From Thermoleophilia bacterium (GTDB lineage: Bacteria; Actinomycetota; Thermoleophilia; BMS3ABIN01), in NCBI GenBank assembly GCA_020053595.1, contig JAGVMV010000047.1, positions 1-64,000 of the forward strand: DNA of 64,000 nucleotides. The letters are read 5' to 3'. The notes under the pieces are model-generated. The model did no database searches, was not told the DNA's origin, and saw nothing but the letters and a program-made list of their open reading frames with translations. Below, piece after piece: positions 17,705-25,869 of the stretch (position 1 is its first letter; each line of letters begins with the position of its first letter). A program made the position numbers and the translations under genes.

Positions 17705-18562
17705 TTATCTCAGAGCTGATGAAATCCCCCTGATCTGCTCGATGGAAAGCACCGGACCCTGGCGGCAGGTATAAAAACTTTCTACCACACAGTGCTCACA
17801 CTTGCCGACTCCGCAACGCATGTGGCGTTCCAGTGAGATAAATATCCTCGAATCATCGAAGCCCAGCTCCTTGAGGCGGCCGAGCACAAAACTGAACATC
17901 ACCGGAGGACCGCAAATCAGCACCGAGGTATTTTCCGGCGCCGGATTGACGAGATCAAGAAGCGCGGTGATCACGCCGATCTGCCCGCGCCAATCCGGTG
18001 GAGCCTCATCGACTATGGTCTCGACCCGGCCGGATTGCCGCCAGGTTTCATATTCATCGGTAAACAGGAGAAAATCCGGGCTTCGCGCTCCATGAAGGAC
18101 AGTCAGCTCGCCGAACTCGTCGTTCAGGCAGACGGCACAATCGATGGCGCTTCGCAACGGCGCCAGACCGATGCCGCCGGCTATAAAGATCAGGTCCTGG
18201 CCGGCCATTTCCACCAGCGGGAAACCCTGTCCATAAGGTCCCCTGACCCAAAGTGAATCGCCTGGCTGCAAGCGATGCAGGGCCTGGGTGAGATTGCCGG
18301 CCTCGCGCACACAAAGCTCTAAACTGCCTTTTTGTGTCGGCGGAGAGCAGATGGAAATGGGCGACTCGCCGATGCCAAGCAGTGACACTTGCAGGAACTG
18401 ACCGCTGCAGAAGGAAAAATTTTCCCGCAAAACAGGGTCGACAAACTCGAGTAAAAAATGGCGAATCCCGGGCGCGAGCTCTCGTACCTCCAGCACCAGC
18501 GCCTGGTCGGGAAGATACTCATTTCGCAGCGGTGCCTCTTTTTGCCTGGTTTTATCAGGCAC
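17705..18562 (-). CDS. hydG: Group 3b-type hydrogenase gamma subunit, FAD/NAD(P)-binding reductase
   Basis: Ferredoxin-NADP reductase-like subunit of 285 residues that exchanges electrons with NAD(P)H. An N-terminal FAD domain (GQFLQVSLLGIGESPISI) is followed by an NAD domain (IFIAGGIGLAPLRSAI and LICGPPVMF) and a C-terminal 2Fe-2S motif MRCGVGKCEHC plus a later Cys (YTCRQGP). It starts at GTG 18562, overlapping the end of hydB by eight bases. Similar proteins serve as sulfhydrogenase gamma subunits and as anaerobic sulfite reductase subunit B; the neighbouring hydrogenase genes favour the former. Confidence 0.85.
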   Translation of the reverse strand: MPDKTRQKEAPLRNEYLPDQALVLEVRELAPGIRHFLLEFVDPVLRENFSFCSGQFLQVSLLGIGESPISICSPPTQKGSLELCVREAGNLTQALHRLQPGDSLWVRGPYGQGFPLVEMAGQDLIFIAGGIGLAPLRSAIDCAVCLNDEFGELTVLHGARSPDFLLFTDEYETWRQSGRVETIVDEAPPDWRGQIGVITALLDLVNPAPENTSVLICGPPVMFSFVLGRLKELGFDDSRIFISLERHMRCGVGKCEHCVVESFYTCRQGPVLSIEQIRGISSALR

Positions 18563-19661
18563 CGTCCGTCACCCCCAGCACATCCGCTATAACCTGTTGC
18601 GGGTCGATGTCCGCGGGGCAGAAATGGAAGCAGGCGCCGCAACCCGAGCAGCCGGCATGTCCGAGGGTTTCCTGCATGCGCATGAACTTGTGCGAGAAGC
18701 GGTACCAGATACGCTCAGAGCGCGACTCGCGGAAATTATGGCCACCGGCAACGCGGGCAAAAGCCAGCAGCTGGCAGGAATCCCAGAGCCGCAAACGCCG
18801 GCCTGTCTCCGGAGCCAGCCCAGTCTCGTCACGGGTATAGAAGCAATAGCAGAGCGGGCAGACGATCGTGCAGTTGCCGCAGCCCAGACATCGCACGGCC
18901 AGATCATCCCAGATGGCAGCTCCGAATGAGTCACGGATCCGGGCTGGCAACTCATCGAGAGGCCAGGTCTTCGAACCGGCTGAGGCCTCCGGCGCCCTTA
19001 TCGCCCCTGTGGCATTTTCCAGCGGGAAGGGCGCGCTGGCGGCAAGATTTCTGCCCGCCGCGCTGCCGGCAATCAGCCGCGGTTGGGCAACGCTGGTCTT
19101 TGCCTTCCCGCCGCATTGTTCGCCAGTGCCGGCGGAGTCCCAGCCGGAACACCCATCCAGATCCAGAAAAAGGTCGAAATCCCCGGGCACTATCTGGTCG
19201 TGGCCGGTCTTTTCACAAAAACAGCCGGGGGTTCGCCGGCAGGAGACGCCGGCGATTATGCCGCCGTTTCTGCGCACAAGATAGTGAAAGTCAGGCCGGT
19301 CATGTGTCATGTTGGCGGTTAGCAGGCGGTCAGCGGAGAGTTCACAGACGTGCAGACCGAAGACAATGGTGTCATCCAGTGGCATTGCCGGCAGGATCCG
19401 GCCAGCGCTGAATTCAAAGAGCACCTCCTCAGGTGGCAGAAATGCTTTCTTTGCCGGCAGCACCGTCCGGTCCTGGGCCAGGCCGAAGCACAGCGCATCG
19501 GTCGTGCCGACTTCCTGGAAGATACGGTTGCCGCCCTTTTCCGCGGGTACGAGCACGCGGTAATCGGCAGCCAGTTCGAGCAGCCATCGTCCGAGGTCCG
19601 GATGCGCATAATATCCGGAAGCCAGATCACTGGCCGATGTTCCTGATTCGGTTTCGTCCAC
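18555..19661 (-). CDS. hydB: Group 3b-type hydrogenase beta subunit, 4Fe-4S protein
   Basis: First gene of the cytoplasmic hydrogenase operon, 368 residues. It belongs to the family shared by sulfhydrogenase beta subunits and anaerobic sulfite reductase subunit A. Two ferredoxin-type clusters are visible: CLGCGNCTIVCPLCYC near residue 250 and CSGCGACFHFCPAD near residue 340. The N-terminal part contains PAEKGGNRIFQEV. GTG at 19661 has GGAG seven bases upstream. About 40 bases further up lies the first of two 45-base repeats that may control the operon. Confidence 0.83.
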   Translation of the reverse strand: MDETESGTSASDLASGYYAHPDLGRWLLELAADYRVLVPAEKGGNRIFQEVGTTDALCFGLAQDRTVLPAKKAFLPPEEVLFEFSAGRILPAMPLDDTIVFGLHVCELSADRLLTANMTHDRPDFHYLVRRNGGIIAGVSCRRTPGCFCEKTGHDQIVPGDFDLFLDLDGCSGWDSAGTGEQCGGKAKTSVAQPRLIAGSAAGRNLAASAPFPLENATGAIRAPEASAGSKTWPLDELPARIRDSFGAAIWDDLAVRCLGCGNCTIVCPLCYCFYTRDETGLAPETGRRLRLWDSCQLLAFARVAGGHNFRESRSERIWYRFSHKFMRMQETLGHAGCSGCGACFHFCPADIDPQQVIADVLGVTDGA

Positions 19662-19700
19662 TGCTCTCCACTTCTGGAGGTTGTAACGGCACGCCCGAAC

Positions 19701-19745
19701 ACATGACCGAAATCACATGCCCATTTACGCGACCGGCTATGCAAC
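19701..19745. repeat. 45-bp direct repeat, copy 1, upstream of hydB
   Basis: This copy starts ACATGACCGAAATCAC and ends GGCTATGCAAC. It shares about 38 of 45 bases with the copy at 19784-19828. It lies 40 bases upstream of the hydB start, in the gap between hydB and the divergent small membrane protein gene. Confidence 0.7.
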
Positions 19746-19783
19746 ATGCCGTCGCGTCCGCATTGCCGGGGGTTGTTCTCATG

Positions 19784-19828
19784 ACATGACCGTAATCATA
19801 TGCCCATTTTTGCGACCAGTTATGCAAC
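19784..19828. repeat. 45-bp direct repeat, copy 2
   Basis: This copy starts ACATGACCGTAATCAT and ends AGTTATGCAAC, the same orientation as copy 1, with an 83-base period. Differences are scattered single bases, so the copies have diverged. A role as a regulatory array is possible, but no known motif is recognised. Confidence 0.7.
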
Positions 19829-19974
19829 CAAAGACCGGAAGGCAATTATTTTTCCCGCTGCCGGCAGGAAAAAGAGCAGCGCCGCGAAATACGTCAAAAA
19901 GCAAAGAGAGACATCAAGCCGGCTGGAAAGCAAGAAAGAATGCAGTTCCCGGCGGGAAACAAAGGGAGGTATTG

Positions 19975-20169
19975 ATGGTAGCCGATAGCGGCAAGCGTGA
20001 CCGCGCCACGATAATGGCCACGATCCAGGTTGTTTTCGGAATTGCGATTTTTTTCAGTGCTCTGGTTATCAGCGACCAGTCCAAAGGAACGGCGCTTTTC
20101 ATTTTTGGCTTCATCACCGTGCTGCTTGGGATCCTCACCAGGGTTCTGTTTTTTTCCAGGGATTCCTGA
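19975..20169 (+). CDS. Small two-helix membrane protein
   Basis: A 64-residue protein with two hydrophobic segments (TIQVVFGIAIFFSALVI and ALFIFGFITVLLGILTRVLFF) and charged ends. ATG at 19975 has GGGAGGT five bases upstream, a strong ribosome site; a TTG directly before it is also possible. I do not recognise the family. It is the only gene between the hydB repeats and the palindrome at 20291 and is divergent from the hydrogenase operon. Confidence 0.65.
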   Translation: MVADSGKRDRATIMATIQVVFGIAIFFSALVISDQSKGTALFIFGFITVLLGILTRVLFFSRDS

Positions 20170-20290
20170 ACTGGAACCCGATGGCATCCAGGACTCCGCC
20201 TGGTGCCGCCGTGAGTTTTTCCTACGCCTGGCCATTTGAGTCTGCAATACGCCAGGGCGATTCTTAGTGAAAATTAGTAGCCAAAGTACA

Positions 20291-20314
20291 GACACCGCTC
20301 CCGGGAGCGGTGTC
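20291..20314 (+). terminator. Perfect 24-bp palindrome, probable terminator
   Basis: The arms GACACCGCTCCC and GGGAGCGGTGTC are exact reverse complements with no spacer, so as RNA they would form a strong hairpin with the central bases as loop. It is followed by TATTCATATT rather than a long T run, so termination is likely but not certain. It could instead bind a dimeric protein. Confidence 0.5.
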
Positions 20315-20467
20315 TATTCATATTATTGCTGGAGCGTCATACCGGCTGAGGCTCCATGTTTAAATTACCTTGCATAGCGCCTCCTTAATCGATCCGATAC
20401 CCTCATTATGAATTTACCCGCAACAGGACGCGGTGAATCAGCGTTATTTCAAACGAGCAGACTTTTC

Positions 20468-20497
20468 TTGACACTTTCCGAAATTGCATGGGATAAT
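20468..20497 (+). promoter_or_regulatory. Sigma-70-type promoter of csoR
   Basis: TTGACA (20468-20473), an 18-base spacer and GATAAT (20492-20497) match the vegetative consensus closely. The start site would fall around 20504, inside the operator-like repeat that follows, which fits repression by the encoded CsoR-type protein. Confidence 0.75.
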
Positions 20498-20517
20498 ACC
20501 CGATACCCACAGGGGTA
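20497..20517. promoter_or_regulatory. Putative CsoR-type operator
   Basis: TACCC at 20497-20501 and 20504-20508 is followed by ACAG and GGGTA at 20513-20517, an inverted repeat of the TACCC/GGGTA type seen in CsoR and related operators. It overlaps the expected transcription start of the csoR gene. The match is to remembered consensus only. Confidence 0.55.
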
Positions 20518-20591
20518 AGCTTCCCCGGGGCCCCCATTTTCTGCCTGAGTCGACCCGAAGGACGGTTTCACTTCCACAAGGCAAGGTGATC

Positions 20592-20876
20592 ATGACGGCT
20601 GCGAAGACAGACATAGAGAAGGTTTTAAACAGACTTCGTCGTATTGAAGGCCAGGTTCGCGGTCTTCAGCGTATGATTTCCGAAGACAAGCGCTGTGAGG
20701 ATGTCTTGACGCAGCTGGCAGCTACCCGAGCGGCTCTGGACAGGGTTGGTGTATACTTGATTAGCCACCGCATGAAGGAATGTCTCAAGCATAGCTCTGA
20801 AGAGATGGGCCTGGACGATGTGGCTGTGGAAGAAGCTTTTGAAATTTTCATGAAGTACATCCAGCACGTGAAATGA
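20592..20876 (+). CDS. csoR: CsoR/RcnR-family metal-sensing repressor
   Basis: A 94-residue all-helical repressor of the CsoR/RcnR/FrmR family. RLRRIEGQVRGLQRMI near the N terminus is the family signature. The metal-site residues appear as C in DKRCEDVL and H and C in SHRMKEC, the C-H-C set of copper(I)-sensing CsoR, but metal choice is inferred. ATG at 20592 follows AAGGTG; the frame extends upstream into the promoter region and is not translated. The copper ATPase and chaperone genes often beside csoR are missing here, so its targets are elsewhere or it controls only itself. Confidence 0.82.
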   Translation: MTAAKTDIEKVLNRLRRIEGQVRGLQRMISEDKRCEDVLTQLAATRAALDRVGVYLISHRMKECLKHSSEEMGLDDVAVEEAFEIFMKYIQHVK

Positions 20877-20947
20877 ACGCCTCATCCGGTGGCTGCAACC
20901 GGACCCAGTATGCTCCGTTATGATCTCACTTAAGGTGGCAATCCCCG

Positions 20948-22966
20948 ATGCCTCGTCGGCGTAAGTTAAACAGGCGAAAAAAAGGTCGCCGCTCCTACCT
21001 GCTAATTGGTATTGGGTTTTTTCTCCTTTGCCTGATTTTCGCTCTCCTCGCAGGCATTCAGACAGTAATGGCACTGGTGCACGATCTGCCCAAGCTCGAG
21101 GAGGAGAACTTCCTCTCTCTGGGTCAGACTTCCAGGATCTACGCAGCCGACGGCTCGCTGCTCGCGGAAATCTACGGCACCGAAAACCGGACCGTGATCC
21201 CCCTGAAGTCAATTCCGCCATATCTCCTGCAGGGAACCATCGCAATCGAAGACGAACGTTTCTATGAACACGGGGGAGTCGACTACGAAGCCATCGGCCG
21301 TGCGGCCCTGACCGATGTCAGCCGGGGCAAGTTTGCCGAGGGTGGCAGTACCATTACCCAGCAACTGGTCAAAAAGGTTTACCTGTCCGACGAACAGAGC
21401 ATCACCCGCAAGATCGTCGAGGCGGTACTGGCCACGCAGCTTGAGCGAACGGCGAGCAAAGACACAATACTGGAGCGTTACCTGAACACGATTTACTATG
21501 GCGAGAACGCCTACGGCGTAGAAGCTGCGGCACAGACCTATTTTGGCAAGAGCGTCACCCAGCTGGACTTGTCTGAATGCACCCTTTTGGCCGGCTTGCC
21601 ACAGGCGCCGTCCGCCTATTCGCCCATGCAGGACATGGCAGGGGCTACGGAAAGGCGCAACACGGTATTACAAAAGATGGCTGACCTGGGCTATATAAAC
21701 CAGGCAGCGGCGCACGGCGCCGCATCGCTGCCGATAAATCTGCAGCAGTCATCCGGGGTGGTCAATGAACCTTATTTCGTTGAATATGTCAAGCAGCAGC
21801 TGATAGATAAATATGGCGCGAAGAAGGTCTTCGAGGGCGGTCTCAAGGTCCAGACCACCATTGAGCCGACCATGCAGGCGGCGGGGCTCGAGGCGATCAA
21901 AAACACTCTTAATGAAGAGGGAGACCCCGCGGCGGCCCTGGTTTCCATCGATCCCTCGAACGGTTACATCAAGGCCATGGTCAGCAGCCAGGATTTCAAA
22001 ACGTCGCAGTTCAATCTGGCCGTACAAGCAAGACGGCAGCCTGGCTCCTGTTTCAAGCCATTTGTCCTGACGGCCGCGGTAGAGCAGGGCGCCGATCCAA
22101 AAAAAACCTACTACATGTCAAAGCAGATCGACATCCCCATGGCGGGGGGCGGCCCCCCCTGGCATGTCGCCACCTACGACAACAAATATTATGGCGCCTC
22201 TAGTCTCGAAACAGCCATGCTGCATTCCGACAACACCGTATACGCCCAGCTGGTGATGGATGTCGGCCCGGAAAAAGCGCGTGACGCAGCCGAACGACTC
22301 GGCATCAAGAGTCCGATGGCAACCAACCCGTCGATTGCACTGGGCGGCCTTGGCCAGGGTGTCTCGCCGCTGGAAATGTCTTCAGCCTACGCGACTCTAT
22401 CCGCGAATGGCATGTACTCCGAGCCTATTGCCATAACACGGGTTGAAATGCCCGATGGCACTATCGACTATCAGGCAAATCCCCAGCCCCGTAAAGTGGT
22501 CAAGGACGGCGTCGCCTACGAAGTGACCAAAGTGCTGAAGGCAGATATCGAGAAAGGGACCTCGTCCAAAGCCAATATCGGACGCCCGGCCGCCGGCAAG
22601 ACCGGTTCCACGGAGAACTTGCAGGATGCCTGGTTCGTGGGCTATACGCCAGAACTTTCCACTTCTGTCTGGATCGGTTATCCCGACGAACAGTTGCCAA
22701 TGACCGATGTCCATGGAGGCCAGGTATGGGGCGGCGGTTTTCCCGCTACCATCTGGAAAGACTTCATGTCGGAGTCATTGAAAGAGAAGCCGAAGAAGGA
22801 ATTTCCCGAGCCGAAGGAGAAGCCGGATTTCAAGAAATTGACCGGCAAGTTTGTCCTGTACTCGGGTGGCGATGCGCCATCAACGCACGATGATGCCTAT
22901 GGAAACACCGGCCGGACGACCACAAGCCCGGGCAACAACAGCAATAACAGAAACGACCAGCAGTAG
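20948..22966 (+). CDS. Class A penicillin-binding protein (PBP1A-like)
   Basis: Bifunctional peptidoglycan polymerase and cross-linker of 672 residues, anchored by one helix near residues 20-40 (LLIGIGFFLLCLIFALLAG). The GT51 domain shows EDERFYEHGGVDYEAI and GGSTITQQLVKK. The transpeptidase domain has the S-x-x-K in PGSCFKPF, SDN in HSDNTVYAQL and KTG in AGKTGSTEN. The tail is rich in K, P and E and then in N, T and S, as in other actinobacterial and firmicute PBPs. ATG at 20948 is 71 bases after csoR; weak spacing suggests a separate promoter. It converges with the roadblock gene. Confidence 0.92.
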   Translation: MPRRRKLNRRKKGRRSYLLIGIGFFLLCLIFALLAGIQTVMALVHDLPKLEEENFLSLGQTSRIYAADGSLLAEIYGTENRTVIPLKSIPPYLLQGTIAIEDERFYEHGGVDYEAIGRAALTDVSRGKFAEGGSTITQQLVKKVYLSDEQSITRKIVEAVLATQLERTASKDTILERYLNTIYYGENAYGVEAAAQTYFGKSVTQLDLSECTLLAGLPQAPSAYSPMQDMAGATERRNTVLQKMADLGYINQAAAHGAASLPINLQQSSGVVNEPYFVEYVKQQLIDKYGAKKVFEGGLKVQTTIEPTMQAAGLEAIKNTLNEEGDPAAALVSIDPSNGYIKAMVSSQDFKTSQFNLAVQARRQPGSCFKPFVLTAAVEQGADPKKTYYMSKQIDIPMAGGGPPWHVATYDNKYYGASSLETAMLHSDNTVYAQLVMDVGPEKARDAAERLGIKSPMATNPSIALGGLGQGVSPLEMSSAYATLSANGMYSEPIAITRVEMPDGTIDYQANPQPRKVVKDGVAYEVTKVLKADIEKGTSSKANIGRPAAGKTGSTENLQDAWFVGYTPELSTSVWIGYPDEQLPMTDVHGGQVWGGGFPATIWKDFMSESLKEKPKKEFPEPKEKPDFKKLTGKFVLYSGGDAPSTHDDAYGNTGRTTTSPGNNSNNRNDQQ

Positions 22967-23033
22967 AGACGAACATTCCGGTAACCGTTGCTGCCAGCCG
23001 CTTATTCCCTGGCGTCGGAAGCGCCTCTGGAGA

Positions 23034-23369
23034 TCAAACCGGCAGCGCTTTGCCCTGGGCCAGAACGCCGGCATCGTCGCCGACCAGAACCAGGAAAAGG
23101 TCATCGCTGACCAGGGCCAGGAAAAGGACGCACTCGGGAAGCTTCAGGGAAACAGATTTCAGTGATCCGGCATTTAGTTCGTTAGCCAGCGATGTAGCTG
23201 AAGACATGATTGTAGCTACGTAGGCCGCGAGCGCCTCCAGGTTCAAATCGATGGCGCCAACGGAAGCCACCAGCAATCCTTGAGCGGAAACCAGAGCCGC
23301 CGCCCTGATACCCTCTACTTCCAGGTACGGAGCGACGATGTCATTCATTGATTGTGGTGTGCCATCCAC
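23034..23369 (-). CDS. Roadblock/LC7-domain protein at the end of the par operon
   Basis: A 111-residue protein with the roadblock/LC7 fold pattern: VEGIRAAALVSAQGLLVAS, then a helix AAYVATIMSSATSLANEL, and a strand-rich C-terminal half. Such proteins regulate small Ras-like GTPases (MglB with MglA) or act in motility and polarity. It starts at GTG 23369, 12 bases after parB on the same strand, so it is probably translated with parAB. No GTPase partner lies nearby. A role in polarity or chromosome placement is inference from position. Confidence 0.75.
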   Translation of the reverse strand: MDGTPQSMNDIVAPYLEVEGIRAAALVSAQGLLVASVGAIDLNLEALAAYVATIMSSATSLANELNAGSLKSVSLKLPECVLFLALVSDDLFLVLVGDDAGVLAQGKALPV

Positions 23370-23381
23370 GGGGCGGACTTT

Positions 23382-24287
23382 CTAGATATTATCGAGAACG
23401 TCGATGATCCGGCTGAGCTGCTCTTCGTTCTCGAACTCCAGCTCAACACGCCCTCCCTTGGCAACCCAGCGTACTTTGACCGGCAGGCGAAAGGCAGAGT
23501 AAAGAGCGTCGGTGGTCTCGTCCATAAGCTCCTGGCCTACTGGGATATTGATATGTTCCCTCTGGCGCCGCGAACTGTTCCCCTCTTTCCTGGCAAGCTC
23601 CTCCGTCTGGCGCACGGAGAGCCCTTTCTTGGCCACGCGGGCCGCCAGCTTGCGCTGCTTGGGACGGTCGGACAAAGCCAGCAGGGCACGACCGTGGCCC
23701 TCGGAAAGCTGCCCCTGCTCGATCAAACTTTGAACCTCGTCCGGCAAGTCAAGCAACCGCAGCGTATTGGCGACAGCGGAACGGCTGCGGCCCAGCTTGC
23801 CAGCCAGCTCCTCCTGGGTTGCGCCGAAGTCCTCCTGAAGTATCGCGTAAGCTCGGGCAGTATCGATCGGGTTCAAATCCTCACGGCTGAGGTTCTCGAT
23901 AAGCGCCAGCTCCAGCGATTCCGCGTCGCCGGCCTTGCGAATGATAGCCGGTATCTTTTCAAGCCCGGCCAGTTGTGCCGCCCGCCAGCGCCGCTCACCG
24001 GCGACTAGCTCATAACTCTCACCACGGCGGCGAACTACCACGGGTTGTACCAGCCCGACCGCCCTGATTGACTCCGCCAGTTCTTCCAGTGCGGCATCGT
24101 CGAAGACAGTGCGCGGTTGTTTGGGGTTGCCGGCAATTTGACCTACAGACAAAAACTGGTAGTCTGTGTCCGGAGGCGGGCTTCCGGTATCTGTGGTACC
24201 AGCTTGACTAACAGAGTTATCTATGGTGTCTCCTATCAGGGCCGCCAGGCCCCGCCCCAAGCCCTTGTTTCCCTTGGCGTTACTCAC
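23382..24287 (-). CDS. parB: Chromosome-partitioning protein ParB
   Basis: CTP-dependent clamp that loads at parS and spreads on the chromosome. Visible features are the N-terminal KGLGRGLAALIG, the conserved GERRWRAAQ box, and IENLSREDLNPID leading into the helix-turn-helix. I chose GTG 24287: GGAGG lies eight bases upstream, and it overlaps the parA stop as GTGAGTAA. An upstream TTG at 24293 is too close to that site. The 301-residue length is normal. A matching parS site lies about 3 kb away inside mnmG. Confidence 0.93.
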   Translation of the reverse strand: MSNAKGNKGLGRGLAALIGDTIDNSVSQAGTTDTGSPPPDTDYQFLSVGQIAGNPKQPRTVFDDAALEELAESIRAVGLVQPVVVRRRGESYELVAGERRWRAAQLAGLEKIPAIIRKAGDAESLELALIENLSREDLNPIDTARAYAILQEDFGATQEELAGKLGRSRSAVANTLRLLDLPDEVQSLIEQGQLSEGHGRALLALSDRPKQRKLAARVAKKGLSVRQTEELARKEGNSSRRQREHINIPVGQELMDETTDALYSAFRLPVKVRWVAKGGRVELEFENEEQLSRIIDVLDNI

Positions 24288-25038
24288 GTTCAACCACCTC
24301 CGTGGCTAAATCAAAATATGCGTCTGAACCCGCGCAGGTGGGATCATAATGTGATATCGGCATACCAAAACTCGGAGCCTCACTCAAACGGACATTACGC
24401 GGAATGACGGTTGTATAGGTCAGCTCGGGGAAATGTGAGCGGACCTCCTGAACCACCTGGGTAGAAAGACGGGTCCGCGGGTCATACATGGTCATCAGCA
24501 GACCGGCGACCTGGAGACGCGGGTTGAGGCCGGCACGGATCGCCTCGACCGTCTGCATAAGCTGGCCGAGGCCCTCGAGGGCGTAGTATTCACACTGAAC
24601 CGGGACAATTATTTTATCAGCCGCCACAAGTGCGTTCAGTGTAAGAAGGCCGAGAGATGGTGGACAATCGATAAAGACGTAGTCAAAGTTGCCGGCGATC
24701 TCAGCCAGCGCGTCAGACAAAATATACTCTCTACGCTCACGGCCGGGAAGCTCGACAGAAGTACCGGCCAGATCACGGGTCGATGGTATCAGGTAAAGAT
24801 TTTGAATACTGGTTGGTATAACTGCGGCAGCAGCCGGTGAATCGCCGGAAAAGACATCATAAGAATTGGGACCTTCGACATTGTGCATGCCTAACCCGTG
24901 AGTGGCGTTGCACTGGGGATCGATATCGATGAGGAGAACAGTGGCGCCGGCTTCAGCCAGGCAGACCGCAGTGTTGACGCAGGTGGTGGTTTTCCCCACG
25001 CCACCCTTCTGGTTTGCCACAACGTAGGTCTTACCCAA
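24280..25038 (-). CDS. parA: Chromosome-partitioning ATPase ParA/Soj
   Basis: Walker-type partition ATPase of 252 residues. The deviant Walker A KGGVGKTTT is near residue 12, the switch VLLIDIDPQ near 37 and FIDCPPSLGLLTLNAL near 120. It moves ParB-parS complexes on the nucleoid. The start is TTG 25038 after AGGCAGG. It overlaps parB by eight bases and lies 129 bases downstream of rsmG, the usual bacterial origin-region order. Confidence 0.93.
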   Translation of the reverse strand: MGKTYVVANQKGGVGKTTTCVNTAVCLAEAGATVLLIDIDPQCNATHGLGMHNVEGPNSYDVFSGDSPAAAAVIPTSIQNLYLIPSTRDLAGTSVELPGRERREYILSDALAEIAGNFDYVFIDCPPSLGLLTLNALVAADKIIVPVQCEYYALEGLGQLMQTVEAIRAGLNPRLQVAGLLMTMYDPRTRLSTQVVQEVRSHFPELTYTTVIPRNVRLSEAPSFGMPISHYDPTCAGSDAYFDLATEVVERE

Positions 25039-25167
25039 AATGAGCCTGCCTGAAGAAGAGTAACCTGCCTTGACGATGAAATTGTAACAGATGCTCCGGA
25101 TCGAGACCAGAAGAAATGGGTCTAATGGGTTATTTTATACTTATGTAGTGTGAAATATAGTGTGAAG

Positions 25168-25869
25168 TCAGGGTTTCAATGGCCGTTTTTTTGCCATACC
25201 TGGTCGACGGGGAAATCGTTCCGGAGTTGGTAAAGTCTTCAAGAATCGCCAGACATGAAGATTCCTGGATCCCGGGTATGGTTTTACGGGTGAAACAGAT
25301 ACCAGTTCACCACCCAGGATAACCGCTATCTCTGTGGAGGCTTGCTCGTCACCCTGTTCCCGGGCTCCACGCTGCAGGAGCGCCGTACCACCAACTGTAA
25401 GCAAAGGCAGAGTATATTCAAGAACCACGGCTAGCGGCCCGACCGCACGCGCCAGGGCCAGATCAAAATGATCGCGCATCGTTGAGCGACCCGCGTCTTC
25501 CGCCCTCAAAGGGGCTATCTCAACATTGGTCAGACACAGCGCTTTAATAGTGGCAGCGAGGAATTCGCACTTCTTGCCATTGGCTTCCAGAAGTGAAAAT
25601 GACTTATCCGGACAGGCGATTGCCAGAGGCAGTCCGGGAAAACCGGCCCCGCTGCCGATATCGACGACCGAGTCAGCAGTTTGAAGCTGATCGAAAGATA
25701 AAAGGCTGAGACTGTCACGGAAATGCACGTTCACTATCAGGTCTCCAGCGGTCACTGCGGTAAGGTTTCGGTCTGAAATGCCCGTCAGAAGCTCCAATAG
25801 TTTCTCGAGAAGGGCGACCTGCGAAGAAGAAATGCCGAAATCAAAACTTATTTTTTCTTGCCAGCTCAA
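25168..25869 (-). CDS. rsmG: 16S rRNA (guanine-527-N7)-methyltransferase RsmG
   Basis: SAM-dependent enzyme that methylates G527 of 16S rRNA. The SAM-binding motif [15 protein letters not shown] is near residue 72, with [12 protein letters not shown] after it, both typical of RsmG (GidB). The 233-residue length is normal. The TTG start overlaps the mnmG stop as TTGA, indicating coupled translation. The C terminus is basic ([14 protein letters not shown]). Confidence 0.92.
   Translation of the reverse strand: MSWQEKISFDFGISSSQVALLEKLLELLTGISDRNLTAVTAGDLIVNVHFRDSLSLLSFDQLQTADSVVDIGSGAGFPGLPLAIACPDKSFSLLEANGKKCEFLAATIKALCLTNVEIAPLRAEDAGRSTMRDHFDLALARAVGPLAVVLEYTLPLLTVGGTALLQRGAREQGDEQASTEIAVILGGELVSVSPVKPYPGSRNLHVWRFLKTLPTPERFPRRPGMAKKRPLKP

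Larger units (their letters stand above)
20170..20591. other. Intergenic region with palindrome, promoter and CsoR-type operator
   Basis: These 422 bases contain no convincing gene. They hold a perfect 24-base palindrome (20291-20314), then a TTGACA/GATAAT promoter with a TACCC/GGGTA operator, followed by a short leader to csoR. The stretch 20315-20460 shows nothing further that I can assign. Confidence 0.6.

Noticed and set aside
23870-23895. tRNA T-arm-like sequence GGGTTCAAATCC
   Set aside because: Lies in the parB coding frame and the surrounding bases do not fold into a tRNA.
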